Of a stretch of 64,000 nucleotides of DNA, positions 33,998 to 45,795 are shown one piece after another. Within the stretch, counting starts at the first letter, position 1. Every line of letters begins with the position of its first letter. Below the pieces are notes generated by a model. It was given only the letters and a program-made list of their open reading frames with translations, searched no databases and was not told where the DNA came from. This DNA is from Botryosphaeria dothidea (Eukaryota > Ascomycota > Dothideomycetes > Botryosphaeriales > Botryosphaeriaceae): assembly GCA_011503125.2 (NCBI GenBank), contig WWBZ02000001.1, positions 4,774,001-4,838,000 of the forward strand, written 5' to 3'. Both the position numbers and the translations under genes were made by a program.

Positions 33998-36125
33998 CTA
34001 ATCCTCGAACAGAAGACGCCAGAGAGCGTCCTTCTCCACGAAGTCATGGTGGATAATGTTGACCAGCCAATAGTCGTCCCGGATCCGTCCCAAGAGGTCT
34101 GCTGTCGCTGACCTAGGAGGGTAGATGTGCCTCCATTCCGACCAGATGCTGAAAGCCTCCTCCAACCATGCCCGGAAAGAAACCGACTCGATAATCGTAG
34201 GCGTCACGATTTCTTTACCCGCGAAAGACCCCCACGTCACCGGGTTGACCGATTGTTCGTCGTTGGACGAGAAGTCGCCGGCGTTGTTACCCGCAAAGTA
34301 CGTCACATCCGACAGTTCATCGAGCTTGGCTTGCAGCTTCTTCCAATCGGCCGAAGAGAGGAAGAACTCGACAAATGGCTGCGTGGTGTTAGCAGCGATT
34401 CCAATAGCCATGCGCGGGGCAGGGTCATCACCTTTTGGAAGACATAGCCATTCTTCGGGCCCCACCCAAAGATGGAGTCAGTGCTCTTGACCCCGTTGAC
34501 TGCGGGTTGGCTTGCGACAGACCACCAACCCTTGCCTATGAGCTTGAGTAGCTGTTCCCGGATCGTCTCGGTCTCCGCGTTGAGCCCTTCATCGCTCCAA
34601 GGGATCGCTTCGAGGTCGCCAAGGATATGACGTCGGAAAATGTCGGAGATGTCTTCCACCGAAGTCGGGTACTTCCAAAGCCTAATCGCTTGCGGTATCG
34701 ACACGTGCAAGGATACGCCGTAACCGTCGATTTCACCGTACGCTGCCTTCAATGTTAGGAATGCCGAAGCACCGAGGGAGGACAGTTTACGCACCTGGCG
34801 ACCTCGCGTCTCCCCAACGGCCGTTCGGGAAATCATCCCAAGTAGCTTCCCTACCTAATGACCCCTCCCCTTCCGAAATGGCCAGAGTGTTGGCTCTGGT
34901 CATGATCTTATCCTTCGGCACGCCTGCTTCATCTGCAAGCGCTTCGTAGCTTTTGTTGCTGGATGTGGACGGACGATCCACAACAACCCGATTGTGCGGG
35001 GTCATGTTCGCCGAAGATGCCCGCCTCCGATCCTTTACCTTGAGGGAATCACTCGGCCCGTCGCCATTGACTGGGATGTCATCAATGGTTACCGCTTCTT
35101 CCTCATTCTCATCCGGGGCAGCCGGTGGTATCAAGTGGCAGCGTTCCACAATGTGCGCCACTGCCTTCTCGAGATTGAGCGTGTAGAAGTGGAAACCTCT
35201 TGGACCTGGGTTTGGCCGTTTCTTGACCTTCTCGACTATCTCGGACAGAATATCCACGCCCACACTCTTGACCGCTTCATCGTCACCCTTGACGGCATCT
35301 AGACGCTCAAGGACCTGCGCCGGCAACTTGGCGTGGCTCAGCTTCGTGGTGCGGCGAAGGATCTGGTAGCTCTGGATAGGCATGAGGCCAGGGATGATGG
35401 GAATGAACTTAAAGACGCCCGACGGGTCATTGCGGAGCATGGTCTCAAAGTCTTCATAGGCCTTGATGTCGAAGAACAATTGGGTCATTATGAAGTCGGC
35501 ACCAGCCTTGGTCTTCTCGATCAGGTACGGCAGGTCGAACTTAGGGTCCTGTTTGTCGGGGTGCGACTGGTCCGAGTGGCCCTCAGGATAGGCGGCAACT
35601 CCAATGCAGAAGTAATCGCCGTACTTCTCGCGGATGTAGCGCACCAGATCCACAGCCCACGTAAAGTCCTTGTTCGAGTCGTTGTCCTTGTCCGCCTCGC
35701 CCTCACGGTATTCTTCGCTGCGAGGAGGGTCGCCACGGAGAGCGAGAATGTTGCGGACGCCGAGGGTCTTGGCCTGTTCGAGGGCATCGTCGACCAGCGA
35801 GCGGCTCATGTTGGTGCAGGTCAGATGCAGGCAGGTGGTGAGGCCCAGCTGGCGCTGGGTCAGCTCGGCGAGCTCAAGCGACTTGGAGGCGGTGCTGCCG
35901 CCAGCGCCCCAGGTGACGGTGACGAACAGCGGGTGGAGCGCGCTGGCCATGCGCTCCAAGCGGTTTTGGAGGTTGGCGAAGCCCTGGACGCGTTGTCAGC
36001 GGAGCGTGGGCGAAGGGCGAAGGGCGAGGTCGGCGCACCATCTGCGTCTTGGGCGGGAAGAACTCGAGGGAGAAATAGCGGCCGTCAGGCGGCAGAGCCG
36101 CGAGCTTATCCGTGATCTTCTCCAT
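33998..36125 (-). CDS. Methylenetetrahydrofolate reductase (Met12/Met13 type)
   Basis: Exons 36125-36039, 35983-34795, 34742-34432 and 34378-33998 give about 655 aa. The N-terminal FAD-binding TIM barrel shows YFSLEFFPPKTQM, HPLFVTVTWGAGGSTASKSL, HLTCTNMS, NILALRGDPPR, GVAAYPEGHSD and FIMTQLFFDIKAYEDF. The C-terminal regulatory domain has WGDARSPAYGEIDGYG, FGWGPKNGYVFQK and YPPRSATADLLGRIRDDYWLVNIIHHDF. The enzyme reduces 5,10-methylene-THF to 5-methyl-THF, supplying methyl groups for methionine synthesis in the cytosol. The linker near residues 325-400 is Ser-rich and could be phosphorylated, as in other eukaryotic MTHFRs. Fungi often have two paralogues, and I cannot say which this is. Confidence 0.96.
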
Positions 36126-36485
36126 GGCTTTGTGGGGATGGATGGCAGGGTGTTTTTGCTGAGGAGGGCATGCTGGCGTTGACTCTTCTCAGGTGCGCGT
36201 GGGGCAACGCGGGCGACCATTGTTCCTGTCAAAATCCGCGTCCCGGCTTCTTCCCCTCCGCTAACTGCCGACTGTCGCCGAATACAGCCCTTGCCCCGTT
36301 TCGAAGCACCTTTGCGTTCAAGCATCTAGCACAACTGCTATTTGTCTTCTCCTCTCTACATGGAGCCTTTGTCTTTTGAACATGTACATAGATAAAGAAA
36401 AGCACGAGATCCAAATCGAAAAGAAAAAGATAAATCCCTCCAGGTTAAACGCCGAAAGACTGTACATCCCGTTTTTGGTACTTGC
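36126..36485. other. Intergenic region
   Basis: 360 bp between the MTHFR start and the 3' end of the PQ-loop gene, both minus strand. It is AT-rich toward the right, probably 3' UTR of the PQ-loop gene. Confidence 0.6.
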
Positions 36486-37590
36486 TCAAGAATCCGTGAC
36501 CGCCTCTTCCTCATCATCCTTTTTATACATGAAGTATTGCACAAAAACGCCTGCGTCTAGGAGAAGCGTTCCGAAGCTGCCCAACAGCCAGCTCAAATTG
36601 ACCAGAACATAACGCCCGTAGATCCGGCCTGCCTCTCCAGGTCTGCAATGTCCGTGACGGCCGTGGCAAACAGGGTCGTAGGCAAGGATGGAAATGACGT
36701 AGGTCAGATTGCCGAGGCATGCAAAAATGAAGAAAAGCATGGAAATGCCTTCGGTGCTCTGCCGCCGATAGTTAAGATAGAGCTGGGGCAGCCGCGAGCC
36801 CAAGTAGAGAACGCAGCAAATGTAACCGCCAATCTGGCCGGGGATGTTGAACTGAAGAGTCTCCTCGCCGCTGTCCGCTGTCTTGTTCTCCGGAGGTTGG
36901 TATGTGAAGAGCCAGCCAAGGAAGCCGGCGGCGCACACGAGCACAACGGCAACAAGGTTGAAAAGAACCGACTTGAGTGTAGACCATTGGGCTTCCGGCA
37001 CCGTGGCCGGCGCGGGCGTGTCGACGAAGGGTGTCGCGGGCGAAAGATGCTCTCCGTCCTGGAACAGCCGCTCGGTAAAGGACGAATAAGACGCCCGGCG
37101 CCGCCCTCCCTCAGCGTCGCTGATGCGAGCAGGCCTCGAATGCCCATTGCCATTATTTCCCAGCAACGCCGAAGTCTCGGTCGGCTCTCGAGGCGGCTCT
37201 TCCTCATCCACCGGCTTTCCGACCTCGTCCTTCAGCGTGAAACCTTTGTAGTAGAAGCATTGCGCGAGCAGGACGACGTCGGCAAGCGTGTAGTAGACGG
37301 CGAGAATAATCTGTTCAATGGTCAGCAAGTACGTCCGAGATGAGTGCAAGATGAGCGAAGCGCACCATTGTGGGCAAAACGCGCTGCAGCACAGCGCCGA
37401 CAATGTTGAAAACATCGCCAAGCAACCAGACAACGATGAAGACGACTGACAATCCCTCGGCCGACCCACGACGGAAGTTCTCAATGATCTGCGGGGAGAA
37501 GACCACGACCCAGCATGCGATAGAAATGGAACCAGTGATGCCGCTAATGGCGTCTAGGTCGAGACTGAGGCCCTGAGACGGTGGAAACAT
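36486..37590 (-). CDS. PQ-loop vacuolar membrane transporter (Ypq/PQLC2 type)
   Basis: Exons 37590-37366 and 37310-36486 give 349 aa. Two PQ-loop repeats are visible: SPQIIENFRRGSAEGLSVVF with WLLGD, and SRLPQLYLNYRRQSTEGISM with CLGN. About seven transmembrane helices are split by a cytosolic loop (~110-185) with acidic, Ser-rich and ETSALLG (dileucine-type sorting) stretches. Ypq proteins export basic amino acids from the vacuole and respond to nitrogen supply. The splice RVLPTM-IILAVYYTLADVV completes helix 3. The C-terminus ends in an acidic patch. Transport direction and substrate are inferred from the family. Confidence 0.93.
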
Positions 37591-37956
37591 GGCGGACGAA
37601 CAGCAGCCGCGAAAAATTGGCGTGCAAAGGGGCGGCTGGGAGTGAGTTCAAGAGGGAGGCAGTTGGGGAAATTCTCCGATGAAAGGCTGGTAGCGGAACA
37701 AGCGTCGGGCATGAGGAGTCATCGCGGGCGGTGGGGACAACGATTACGTTTGGGCTGCATGCACGCACACGGTCCCTGGCGTCATGCAAATCCGGGGTAT
37801 GTGCCGAGATCGGCTACGCATTCCTCAATTGTGCAGCTGTTTCACCCTCCTGCTGCGTACTCTAGATATCTAACAACAAATCTTGCTTTGCTCCATGCCG
37901 TGTCTCTGAGCCAATACTCCATCCAATGCTTCATGCAGTCCCTCCAGCCTTTGCAA
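37591..37956. other. Intergenic region
   Basis: 366 bp between the PQ-loop start and the auxilin stop, both minus strand. No coding signal. Confidence 0.6.
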
Positions 37957-40913
37957 TTAAAGGTTATTATCCTTTTTAAACTTGTCCCACGCCTCATTCA
38001 GCGTGGCAAACACAGCTGCGCTGATCATCCTTTGCTCAGTCGTAGCATTTTTCGCGATCTGTCACCTTTCGCATCAGTATCTGTCCAAGTCGAAAGTGAA
38101 ATTGGTGGAGAAAGACTCACCTTGTCGGGGTGTACTTTGGCAATGGCCTTCATGTACACGATTTTAACTTTGTTCGGCATGACTAGATCTTGCATGCCAA
38201 CCTTCTTCCACCCCGCCTCAGGCCACAACACTGTGTCAAGTGATCCCAGCAGTGCTCGCAAATTGTCGGCCTTGCTGCCTTTCCAGGCAACAAGCTTCGC
38301 GTCCACCTGGTCTGTAAGCGCAAACTTCTCGTCGTCAGCCTTCTCTGCTGCTTCGTTGGCTTCACGGAGCTTCTTGACAGCCTCTGCAGAAGCAGCTGCC
38401 GAAACATTTGGCCTTGGAACAGGTCGTGATGCAGCGGGCTTCTTAGCAGCAGCCGCAGGACGTGCAGCAGCAGGCCGCGATGCTTGCTGAGATCCACCTC
38501 CAGCCGCTTTCTCGCATCTATTACGGCCTTGAATGCTGACAGAACCACCCACACCAGCTTCGACCGCGTCCTTCCAAACTTTAGCAGCTTCGGTCCACTT
38601 CTCCATATGCTCCAAGGCCTCTGCCTTTCGCATGAGCGCCTTGCCGAAGAAGTCCTTCATATCCTTTTCTCTCTCGGCACCGCCCATAGCAATGTTCTCT
38701 CCTTCTCCACGAGAAGGACCAATGACAGACAAAGCAGAGTCCGCATCGGCCACGGCAGCTTTCGGATCACCCACCTTGATATTTGTGAGGGCTCGGTTGC
38801 AGAGGATGATGATGGTGATAGGATGCCCGGAGGGAAGGGGCTGAAGTGCGCTTGTGTATGCGGTGTGAGCAGCTGAATAGTCACCGCGCTTGAAAGCTTC
38901 GGTCCCTTTTTGTCTGTGACCAGCAGAAGCCGATAGTACACCTGCTGACGCTGAAGGTATTTGCCGCGGAGGTGCCTTGGGGCGCGTTGGCAGTGGAGAA
39001 GGTGTAACTTTGGGCGCGGACTGGGTTCTTGGTGCAGGCGATGGTTTCGGAGCGAATGGATTGTTGGGGTGCAGTGCAGGAGGTGACTTGGCGGATGCCG
39101 GTGCACTCTCAGATGGGGAGAATAGGTCCGGTTCAGATGCGGTCTCCGAGGGCTTAGGAGTCGTCTTCTTCCGCCGGGCAGGGCTAACGTATGCTTGTGC
39201 TGACTGCTCTTCCACATCTTCTCGAGTGAGTTTACCCAGAGGAACACGTCCTTGTTGCCGTGTATCCTGGCCTGGTCTCGGAGGAGGAGTCGAGCGGTGA
39301 GACCCTTGAGCGGATGCCGGTGACTGGCCTCTTGACCACGAGTCTGTGGTGTGCAGATCCGGGCGAGCGGGACGACTCGTGCGACCAGGTTTCTGAGGTC
39401 TACCCGCACCGGCCTCCAACATCAGAGCTTCGTCCGTGGCTTGTTGCTCAGCCTTGGATTGGTTCCTCCTGGTTGGGCCATCGCCGGTTGCATGGCTCTG
39501 GGCTTCTCTCATCCACTTTGGCTGACTAGGGTCGCCATCCTGCTGGAATTCAGCAACAGCCTTCTGTACTTTCTTTTGACTTTGTTTCCAGAAGCTGTTA
39601 GCTGACTTGAACAAATTCGTTCCAATTTCTTGCGCAATCTGCGCCACATCCTTCTCTTCTGTGGGGGTGCGACTTTCGGTCCTGCGCTGAGAACTTGATC
39701 GGCTCCCTTGCTCGCGCATCCAGGTTGGAACGCCTTCTCCCGCGAGTTCATTTCGGTTGTTTCGCCCCGAAGAGCTTCTGTGCCGTTCACTCTCCAGACC
39801 CAGCGGACTGGCACGCCCCCGTGCTTCCTGCCTTTGGCGGGATTTTTGTTTTGCCTTGTCATGGGCCTGGTTGAGCAGCCAGCCAACGGCCGCTTGAATA
39901 TCCGTTCCATTTTCCGTGTGGGCCAGAGCTTCGGCGGATTTATCTGCGGGAAACCCCATGTCGACCAATTCTGCCACAGCGGCATCACGAGGATCGCCAT
40001 TACGGCTCGATTGATCCGCTGTGGGCTCGACGTCTTCGGCGAACTGTTGTTCGGCCTGCTTGTGGCGAGGAGGAAGCTCCGAAACGGGCTTGCCCAGGTC
40101 GCCAAGAATGTCGTCGTCCTGCTCGAATGCTGGAGCAGGTTGAGGCGGGTGCGCCGCAGGCCTCGACGACAGTTGGCTCAAGCCAAATGGATCGTCATCG
40201 TCGCCAAAACCAGACCCGGTCGCGGCATTGGAGCTTGCTCCATTGCTCCTCAGGCCGGTACCCTGGCTTGGAGTCACACCGCGACTCGAAGAGGCCTGAG
40301 GGACAGGGTAATGACTCGACGCATCGACGGGCGCAGCCGAATTGAATGCCGCCAGGATGTCGTCCTCGTCCTCCGCTGGCGCGGGGGATGCACTCGCAGG
40401 CACATTGATGGCGGCAAAGGGCTTGTTGATGGTGCTGGATAAGCTTGCAGATGCGGGCTGCTGAGCAGGGGCTGGTGCACCGGCAGTGGCATTCGGAGTG
40501 CTCCTGCCGCTGCCCAGCGAGTCCCAGAATGCATTGTCAGGGGCGCCGAACTGGCTTTCCAACTGCTTGCGCTGCTTTTCCTTCTCCTCCTGCAGCTGTC
40601 GCTGGCGCTCTTGCAGCGACAGATTATCGGCCGGCTTGCTAGACTTGGTGGCCAACAGCGACGAGAAGCTGTCGTTCGCAGGGGTGGAGGGCTTCGAGGG
40701 GGCCTTGAGGCCGCGGAAGGTGGTGCTGGGGGCGGCGCCAGAGAGCTGCTTCGACAGCGGAGTGGAGCCTCGCGAGAGGCTGGGGATTGGGCTCGGGCTC
40801 GGGTTCAGCGAGGGGAATGAGGGCGTCGACGTCGTCTGCGGCGGCCTGTTGGACTGCTGGGAACCGTTTTTCGCCGCGGGCGCGTTCCAGTCCAGACTCA
40901 TTAGGTCATCCAT
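37957..40913 (-). CDS. SWA2: Auxilin-like clathrin uncoating factor Swa2 (UBA-TPR-J domain)
   Basis: Exons 40913-38121 and 38058-37957 give about 964 aa. The N-terminal ~300 residues are disordered with DPFGLSQL- and NPF-like clathrin/EH-binding motifs. A UBA domain (AVAELVDMGFPADKSAEALAH, near 310-350), a Ser/Pro-rich middle, a three-repeat TPR (RQKGTEAFKRGDYSAAHTAY, near 700) and a C-terminal J domain follow. The J domain has the HPDK loop and, across the intron, ATTEQRMISAAVFATLNEAW. It recruits Hsc70 to strip clathrin from vesicles. The long first exon ends exactly after HPDK; reading on without splicing loses the end of the J domain, so the small second exon is well supported. Confidence 0.94.
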
Positions 40914-41106
40914 TGCGGGCGGGAGAAGAGTGGGGCGACGGTGCTCGGGGAGAGGGACAGAGACATCAAGCAGAGTGGAGAGAGGTCGTGGCGGCTGTTG
41001 TTGTTGGTGAGCATGTCATTGCTTGCGTGCCGAGCGGCGGTCCTGAGGACAGCTGCCCACAGTGCCCGGCCCTGCCCTTGCTTTTAATCAACAAACACCT
41101 GGCATT

Positions 41107-41127
41107 GCAGCAGCAGCAGCAGCAGCA
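41107..41127 (+). repeat. (GCA)7 microsatellite
   Basis: Seven GCA units in the divergent promoter region, not inside any supported gene. Confidence 0.85.
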
Positions 41128-41214
41128 CGTCGGCGGAAGTGCAATGCACCACCAGCACTCCCTGCGGCCGCGATTCCTACGGTCGGCCGCCGCGCAGCAG
41201 CAACGCAGCAAGTC

Positions 41215-41244
41215 GCGCCCACGCCCGCGCCCGCGCCCGCGCCC
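41215..41244 (+). repeat. CGCCCG hexanucleotide repeat
   Basis: About five units of a C/G-only hexamer, 90 bp after the GCA repeat. Confidence 0.8.
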
Positions 41245-42271
41245 AAACGCCCCGGGAGCTCGCCGGCGGGCGGGCATGAGGTCGATAAGCTGGGCGTCAC
41301 GTGCTCGTGAATTCTCGCCGCCGGCCCCAAAAGAGAAGGACAAGGATGTGGGCGGCGGCCGGAGAAAGGCGAGTGGGTGGGCTGACCGGGCTCTGATCCG
41401 CACATGGGTGCGCCGGCGGCCTCAATACGCCGTCGACGAGCGAGGCGGGACTTTTCTACTGCAGGAAGCGTCGGTCCCAGGCGCGGCGCACGGTCGAGGC
41501 AAGCGATTCGAGGGCCGGTCATGGGATGATCTTGGGCCGGGCCGCCGCTTGCTGCGAAGGACGCTCGCGGACGGGAATTCATTTCATTGCACCAACCCCA
41601 CCGTGAGGATCGTAGACTGCGAGATGCTTGCCGCTTCCGCGCGGGCGCAGGCCAGGGCGCGGCCCCAGCGCTAGGCCTGGATAGCGCGCCCCGAGCAGAA
41701 CCGCAAATTGAGGCGTGGCGCCATGGCGAGTCGTGGGCGTGCGGCCACATGGAGAGACGGAGACATGGCCAGCCGGGCCCAGGACAGCAGGCGCACGGCG
41801 AAGGGCCGATGCGTGCGTGCAGGGCAGCCGGCTGCAGTCGCGGCGCGGCGGCATGGCAGAGCTATGTACAATAGCGGCAGAGGCAGCAGCCGGAGCAGGG
41901 GGTGGAGCAGCCTCCAAAGGGATGCTGCCCGCTGCCCCCAGTTCCGCCCGCGCGCAGATCGATGCGGCTGTCCAACTGCGAACGCTACTGGTTCCTGCGT
42001 CTAGTCGCCGCTGGCCTGTGCCCCCGACCAGGCCATATCCCGCTGCTGGGTCTGCTGGGTCTCCTTGCAATCTTCTGCCCTGAAACACCCTCTCCCGCGA
42101 TTACCTATCTCTCGGACGCGGCCGTCTGCAGAGGGGCACCTTGACCTTGCTGATTCGCGCCTGTCTCCCACTTCAATTGTTGTGGGTCCGCCAGCTCAAC
42201 TCCTCCATCTTCGCTGTCTCTCTTTGTTTGTCACTTGCTGCTGTCAGGCCAAGCACGCCTTATCGCCAGCA

Positions 42272-43922
42272 ATGGGCCTGTTCAACCGCAAGAAGGACTC
42301 AAAGGCTGCCCAGCCCCAGGCGCCTGCTGCCGATGCTGCCTCGACCATCTCCAACGGCAGCGTCAAGCCCGTCAAGCCCGCAGCCAACGGCACCACCATG
42401 GCAAAGCCCCAGATCCCCGACATCCCTCTGCCCAGGGCCCCGGATCCCGCCCTCGATCCCGCCGGCTATCTGCGCAGCGTACACGCCGTGCGCGAGCGCT
42501 CGCGCCTGGTGCTCGACAAGGCCAAAAAGAACCAATTGAAGCACTTTACCGTCGACATGACCAAGTTCAACGACACGGCTGCCTACGTTGTCTCAATCAT
42601 CAAGGTTGGTTCCGCGCGCCCTGTGCCACTATGCCGCTGACCCTTGCCCGACAGCGCGACTACGGCGGCGACTACGCCTCCATTCCGCCCCACGGCCGCT
42701 GGCAGCACTTCGAGGTCGGCGGCCGCCCCCGCATCGACCAGCTCATGGCTGCCTGGCCCTCGACCGTCGACAACCAGGAGCGCACCCGCCGCCTGATCGA
42801 CCTGTTTGTAGTCTCCGTCCTGCTCGACGCCGGCGCCGGCACCAAGTGGCAGTACCGCAGCAAGGAGTCGGGCAAGGTGTACAGGCGCAGCGAGGGCCTG
42901 GCCGTGGCCAGCTTGGAGATGTTCAAGACCGGCTTGTTCAGCAGCAATCCCGCTGAGCCCTGCCAAGTCGACGCTGCCGGCCTGAAGAAGCTGGACGGCA
43001 AAGCCATGGCTCGCGGGCTGCAGGTCACGGACGAGAACACTCTTGACGGGCTGGAGGGCCGCACGAACTTGCTCATACGCCTGGGCGACGCGTTGCAAAA
43101 CCAGGAAATTTTTGGCGCTGACGCGCGCCCTGGAAACATGCTGGGTAGGTTTGCGCTGCCCAAATGCGGCATTTTACACACTAACGGCAGCCAGATTACC
43201 TTCTTTCCCACCCTTCCACGCAGGCCTCATCCGTCCCGATCGTCCCAGTGCCAACGTTGTGGAAGGTGCTCATGGACGGCCTTGGGCCCATCTGGCCTGC
43301 GACCCGCACTCAAATTGACGGCATCTCTATCGGCGACGCCTGGCCCTGCTCGGTGATGCCATCGCATCCCACGCACCCCTGGGAGAACATTGTGCCATTC
43401 CACAAGCTGACTCAGTGGCTTTGCTACTCGCTGATGGTGCCCATGAACAAGCTCATGAACGTCCACTTCGCCGGTGAACACTTGTTAACAGGTCTTCCCG
43501 AATACCGCAATGGCGGGCTCTTGATCGACACCGGCCTCCTCACCCTGAAGCCCGAAGATGCCAAGCGAGGCTTGGCGCAATACCAGAAGAATGCCCAGGT
43601 CAAGGGACAGCCGAATATGGAGGTCGTGCCCATGTTCACCGCGGACGACGACGTGATTGTCGAGTGGCGGGCGGTGACGGTTGGCTTCCTGGACGAGCTC
43701 CTCTACGAAGTCAACGGGCTGCTCGGTCTTACCGGGAGAGACAAGCTGAGCCTCGCACAGATGCTCGAAGCCGGCAGCTGGAAGGTATGTCTACACTGGG
43801 TTTGACAGTTTGACGGGCATGGGCTCACACAGCAACAGGGTGGTCGAGAAATAGCCGAAGTCTCGCGGCCTAACACGAAAGAACCGCCGATCATGATCTT
43901 GTCCGACGGGACTGTTTTCTAA
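42272..43922 (+). CDS. URC4: Urc4/Urg3 uracil-catabolism protein (DUF1688)
   Basis: Exons 42272-42604, 42655-43144, 43195-43784 and 43839-43922 give about 498 aa. DUF1688 features: GYLRSVHAVRERSRLVLD, SIPPHGRWQHFEVGG, RTRRLIDLFVVSVLLDAGAG, GRTNLLIRLGDALQN, PVPTLWKVLMDGLGPIWP, DAWPC and VPFHKLTQWLCYSLM. It ends RPNTKEPPIMILSDGTVF. In Lachancea kluyveri URC4 is needed for the URC pathway that uses uracil as nitrogen source; its chemistry is unsettled. Intron 2 is chosen as 43145-43194 because that acceptor gives a clean DYLLSHPSTQASSVPIVPVP; a later acceptor at 43223 throws the frame out. A nitrogen-regulated promoter is likely from the pathway but not shown here. Confidence 0.92.
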
Positions 43923-44580
43923 ATGATACCCCTCCTTTCCCTCATTGGCCATTTTCTTCTCGAGATTTTGCGTCCGGACGACGCGCCGCGCAGGAGGCTT
44001 CATTACTTATTTTCCTTTCTCGCTAGCGGCTGCACTTCGAAGCCCACCCCTTCCCTTACTCAAATTTTTTTTCCTTGCGCTCCGCGGCGCATCGACTCGG
44101 CACGCTCGGGCCTCTTCCCCGATTCGCGTCGCGCACTATTTGTCCATATCCTACCCGCACGTGCACATCGCATCCGGAGATAGGAAGTGCTCTGCAGCAG
44201 GGAGATTGGCAGGCGAGAGGCGCAGCCACACAGATTTTCCTACCTATAGATATCCTGGCGGAGCGGGTTCGGCATGGCATGCAACAGGAGGGGTTTGGTT
44301 GGCATCGAAATCAAAATGTAGTAATCCAAACGTACTTAATGATTCACTTGTGGTCCCGCGCTGGATCGGCGCCAGTGCATTGTCTTGGACGGGAGTGGAC
44401 GGCGGGTGGGCAAGGGGGAGGCCCAGGCGAGTTCCGGCCAGCGTCATGGCGGCCTGGCCCTGGAGGTGCGGCCCGCGCCCGCAAGCACCGCGGCAGCACA
44501 CACACACCCACCTACCCAGCTATCCACCTCCCGCTCACACGACCGCCCGCCCGCCCGACCACGCTCAACCTCGATATAGC
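43923..44580. other. Intergenic region, Gtr1 promoter
   Basis: About 660 bp. The last 100 bp are C-rich with CCCGCC runs and end in a CT/CA-rich leader. No gene is supported. Confidence 0.6.
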
Positions 44581-45795
44581 ATGAATATCGGCAAGAAGCA
44601 GAAGCAGCGCAAGGTGCTGTTGATGGGCAAGAGCGGCGCCGGCAAGTCGTCGATGCGCTCCATCGTCTTCAGCAATTACGTCGCCAAAGACGTGCGCCGC
44701 CTGGGCGCCACCATCGACGTCGAGCACAGCAACATCAAGTTCATGGGCAATCTGATGCTCAATCTGTGGGATTGCGGAGGGTGAGCACCTTGCGCCCAGC
44801 GCGCAACCGCATGTAGCTGACGGCGCTGCAGCCAGGACGGCTTCGTCGAAAACTACCTCACCCACCAGCGCCACCACATCTTCTCGTCCGTCGCAGTCCT
44901 GATCTTCGTCTTCGATATCGAGTCGCGCGACTTTGCCTCAGACGTCCTCTCCTACCAGAACATCATCGCCGCTCTCGCCGAGTCGTCGCCCAACGCCAAG
45001 ATCTTCTGTCTAATCCACAAGATGGACCTGGTCCAGGCACGTCTGCGCGGATCGCTCTTTGAGGAGCGTGCAGACTACATCCGTCAGGCCAGTGTTGAGT
45101 TTGGGTTTGGCGATACTGTAGAGTTCTTTGCGACTAGCATATGGGACCAAAGCCTGTACAAAGCATGGACCCAGATCATCTACTATCTCATCCCCAACGC
45201 TGGCGTCATCGAGTCTCTCTTGCGTCAGCTGGCCGAGGTGATCGACGCGAGGGAGTTGATACTGTACGAGCGCACAACGTGCCTTATGGTCACACACGTA
45301 ACACGCGGTACCGAGTCCAGCAACCCCTTCACCGACCGATTTGAGCGCATATCGAGTATCCTCAAGACTCACAAGCAGTCCATGGCGTAAGTTTTTCATT
45401 CTAACCATGTTTGGAACCCGTTGCGTACTGACCCACTCTTAAGCAAGCACACCTCCTTACCTCCATCCCACGCCAACTTCGCCGAGATGCAGATCAAGAC
45501 CGGCCGCTTCATGTTTTTCATAACTCGTCTCACAGAAAACACCAATTTGGCAGCATCAATCCCGCCATCCGAGCAGACATTTAACGCTGCGAGGGTCAAT
45601 ATTAGTCTTGCAAGGAATCGCTTTGCCGAGCTGGATGTCATGACCGGCAAGCACAGGACTATGCAACAGCAGTTTGTCAACAGTCTGGAAGATAACAGGG
45701 GAGAATTGGATAAGCCCGATGCTACCGGTGGTATGGGCGGAGGAGGGGGTGGCGGTGGAGTCAATGCCATGAATGCTGTGAGGGGCGTTTACTAG
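44581..45795 (+). CDS. GTR1: Rag-family GTPase Gtr1
   Basis: Exons 44581-44780, 44832-45386 and 45444-45795 give 368 aa. The P-loop GKSGAGKSS, switch [17 protein letters not shown], switch [14 protein letters not shown] (glycine split by the intron) and HKMD mark a RagA/B-type GTPase. The C-terminal roadblock-like domain runs from [14 protein letters not shown] to the end. The last 35 residues are Gly-rich (GGGGGGGG). Gtr1 pairs with Gtr2 on the vacuole and activates TORC1 when amino acids are plentiful. DATIDVEH-type spacing distinguishes Gtr1 from Gtr2. Both introns are short and in phase. Confidence 0.95.

Larger units (their letters stand above)
40914..42271. other. GC-rich intergenic region with simple repeats
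   Basis: About 1.36 kb divergent region between SWA2 and URC4. It is very GC-rich, with a GCA repeat (41107-41127) and a CGCCCG repeat (41215-41244). Open frames across it reflect GC content; none has a domain. Confidence 0.6.

Noticed and set aside
39708..40442. 244-aa plus-strand frame
   Set aside because: Antisense shadow of the auxilin gene; no domain.
43224..43318. URC4 exon 3 starting after the acceptor at 43223
   Set aside because: It leads to a stop; the acceptor at 43194 gives the conserved DYLLSHPS...PVPTLW join.
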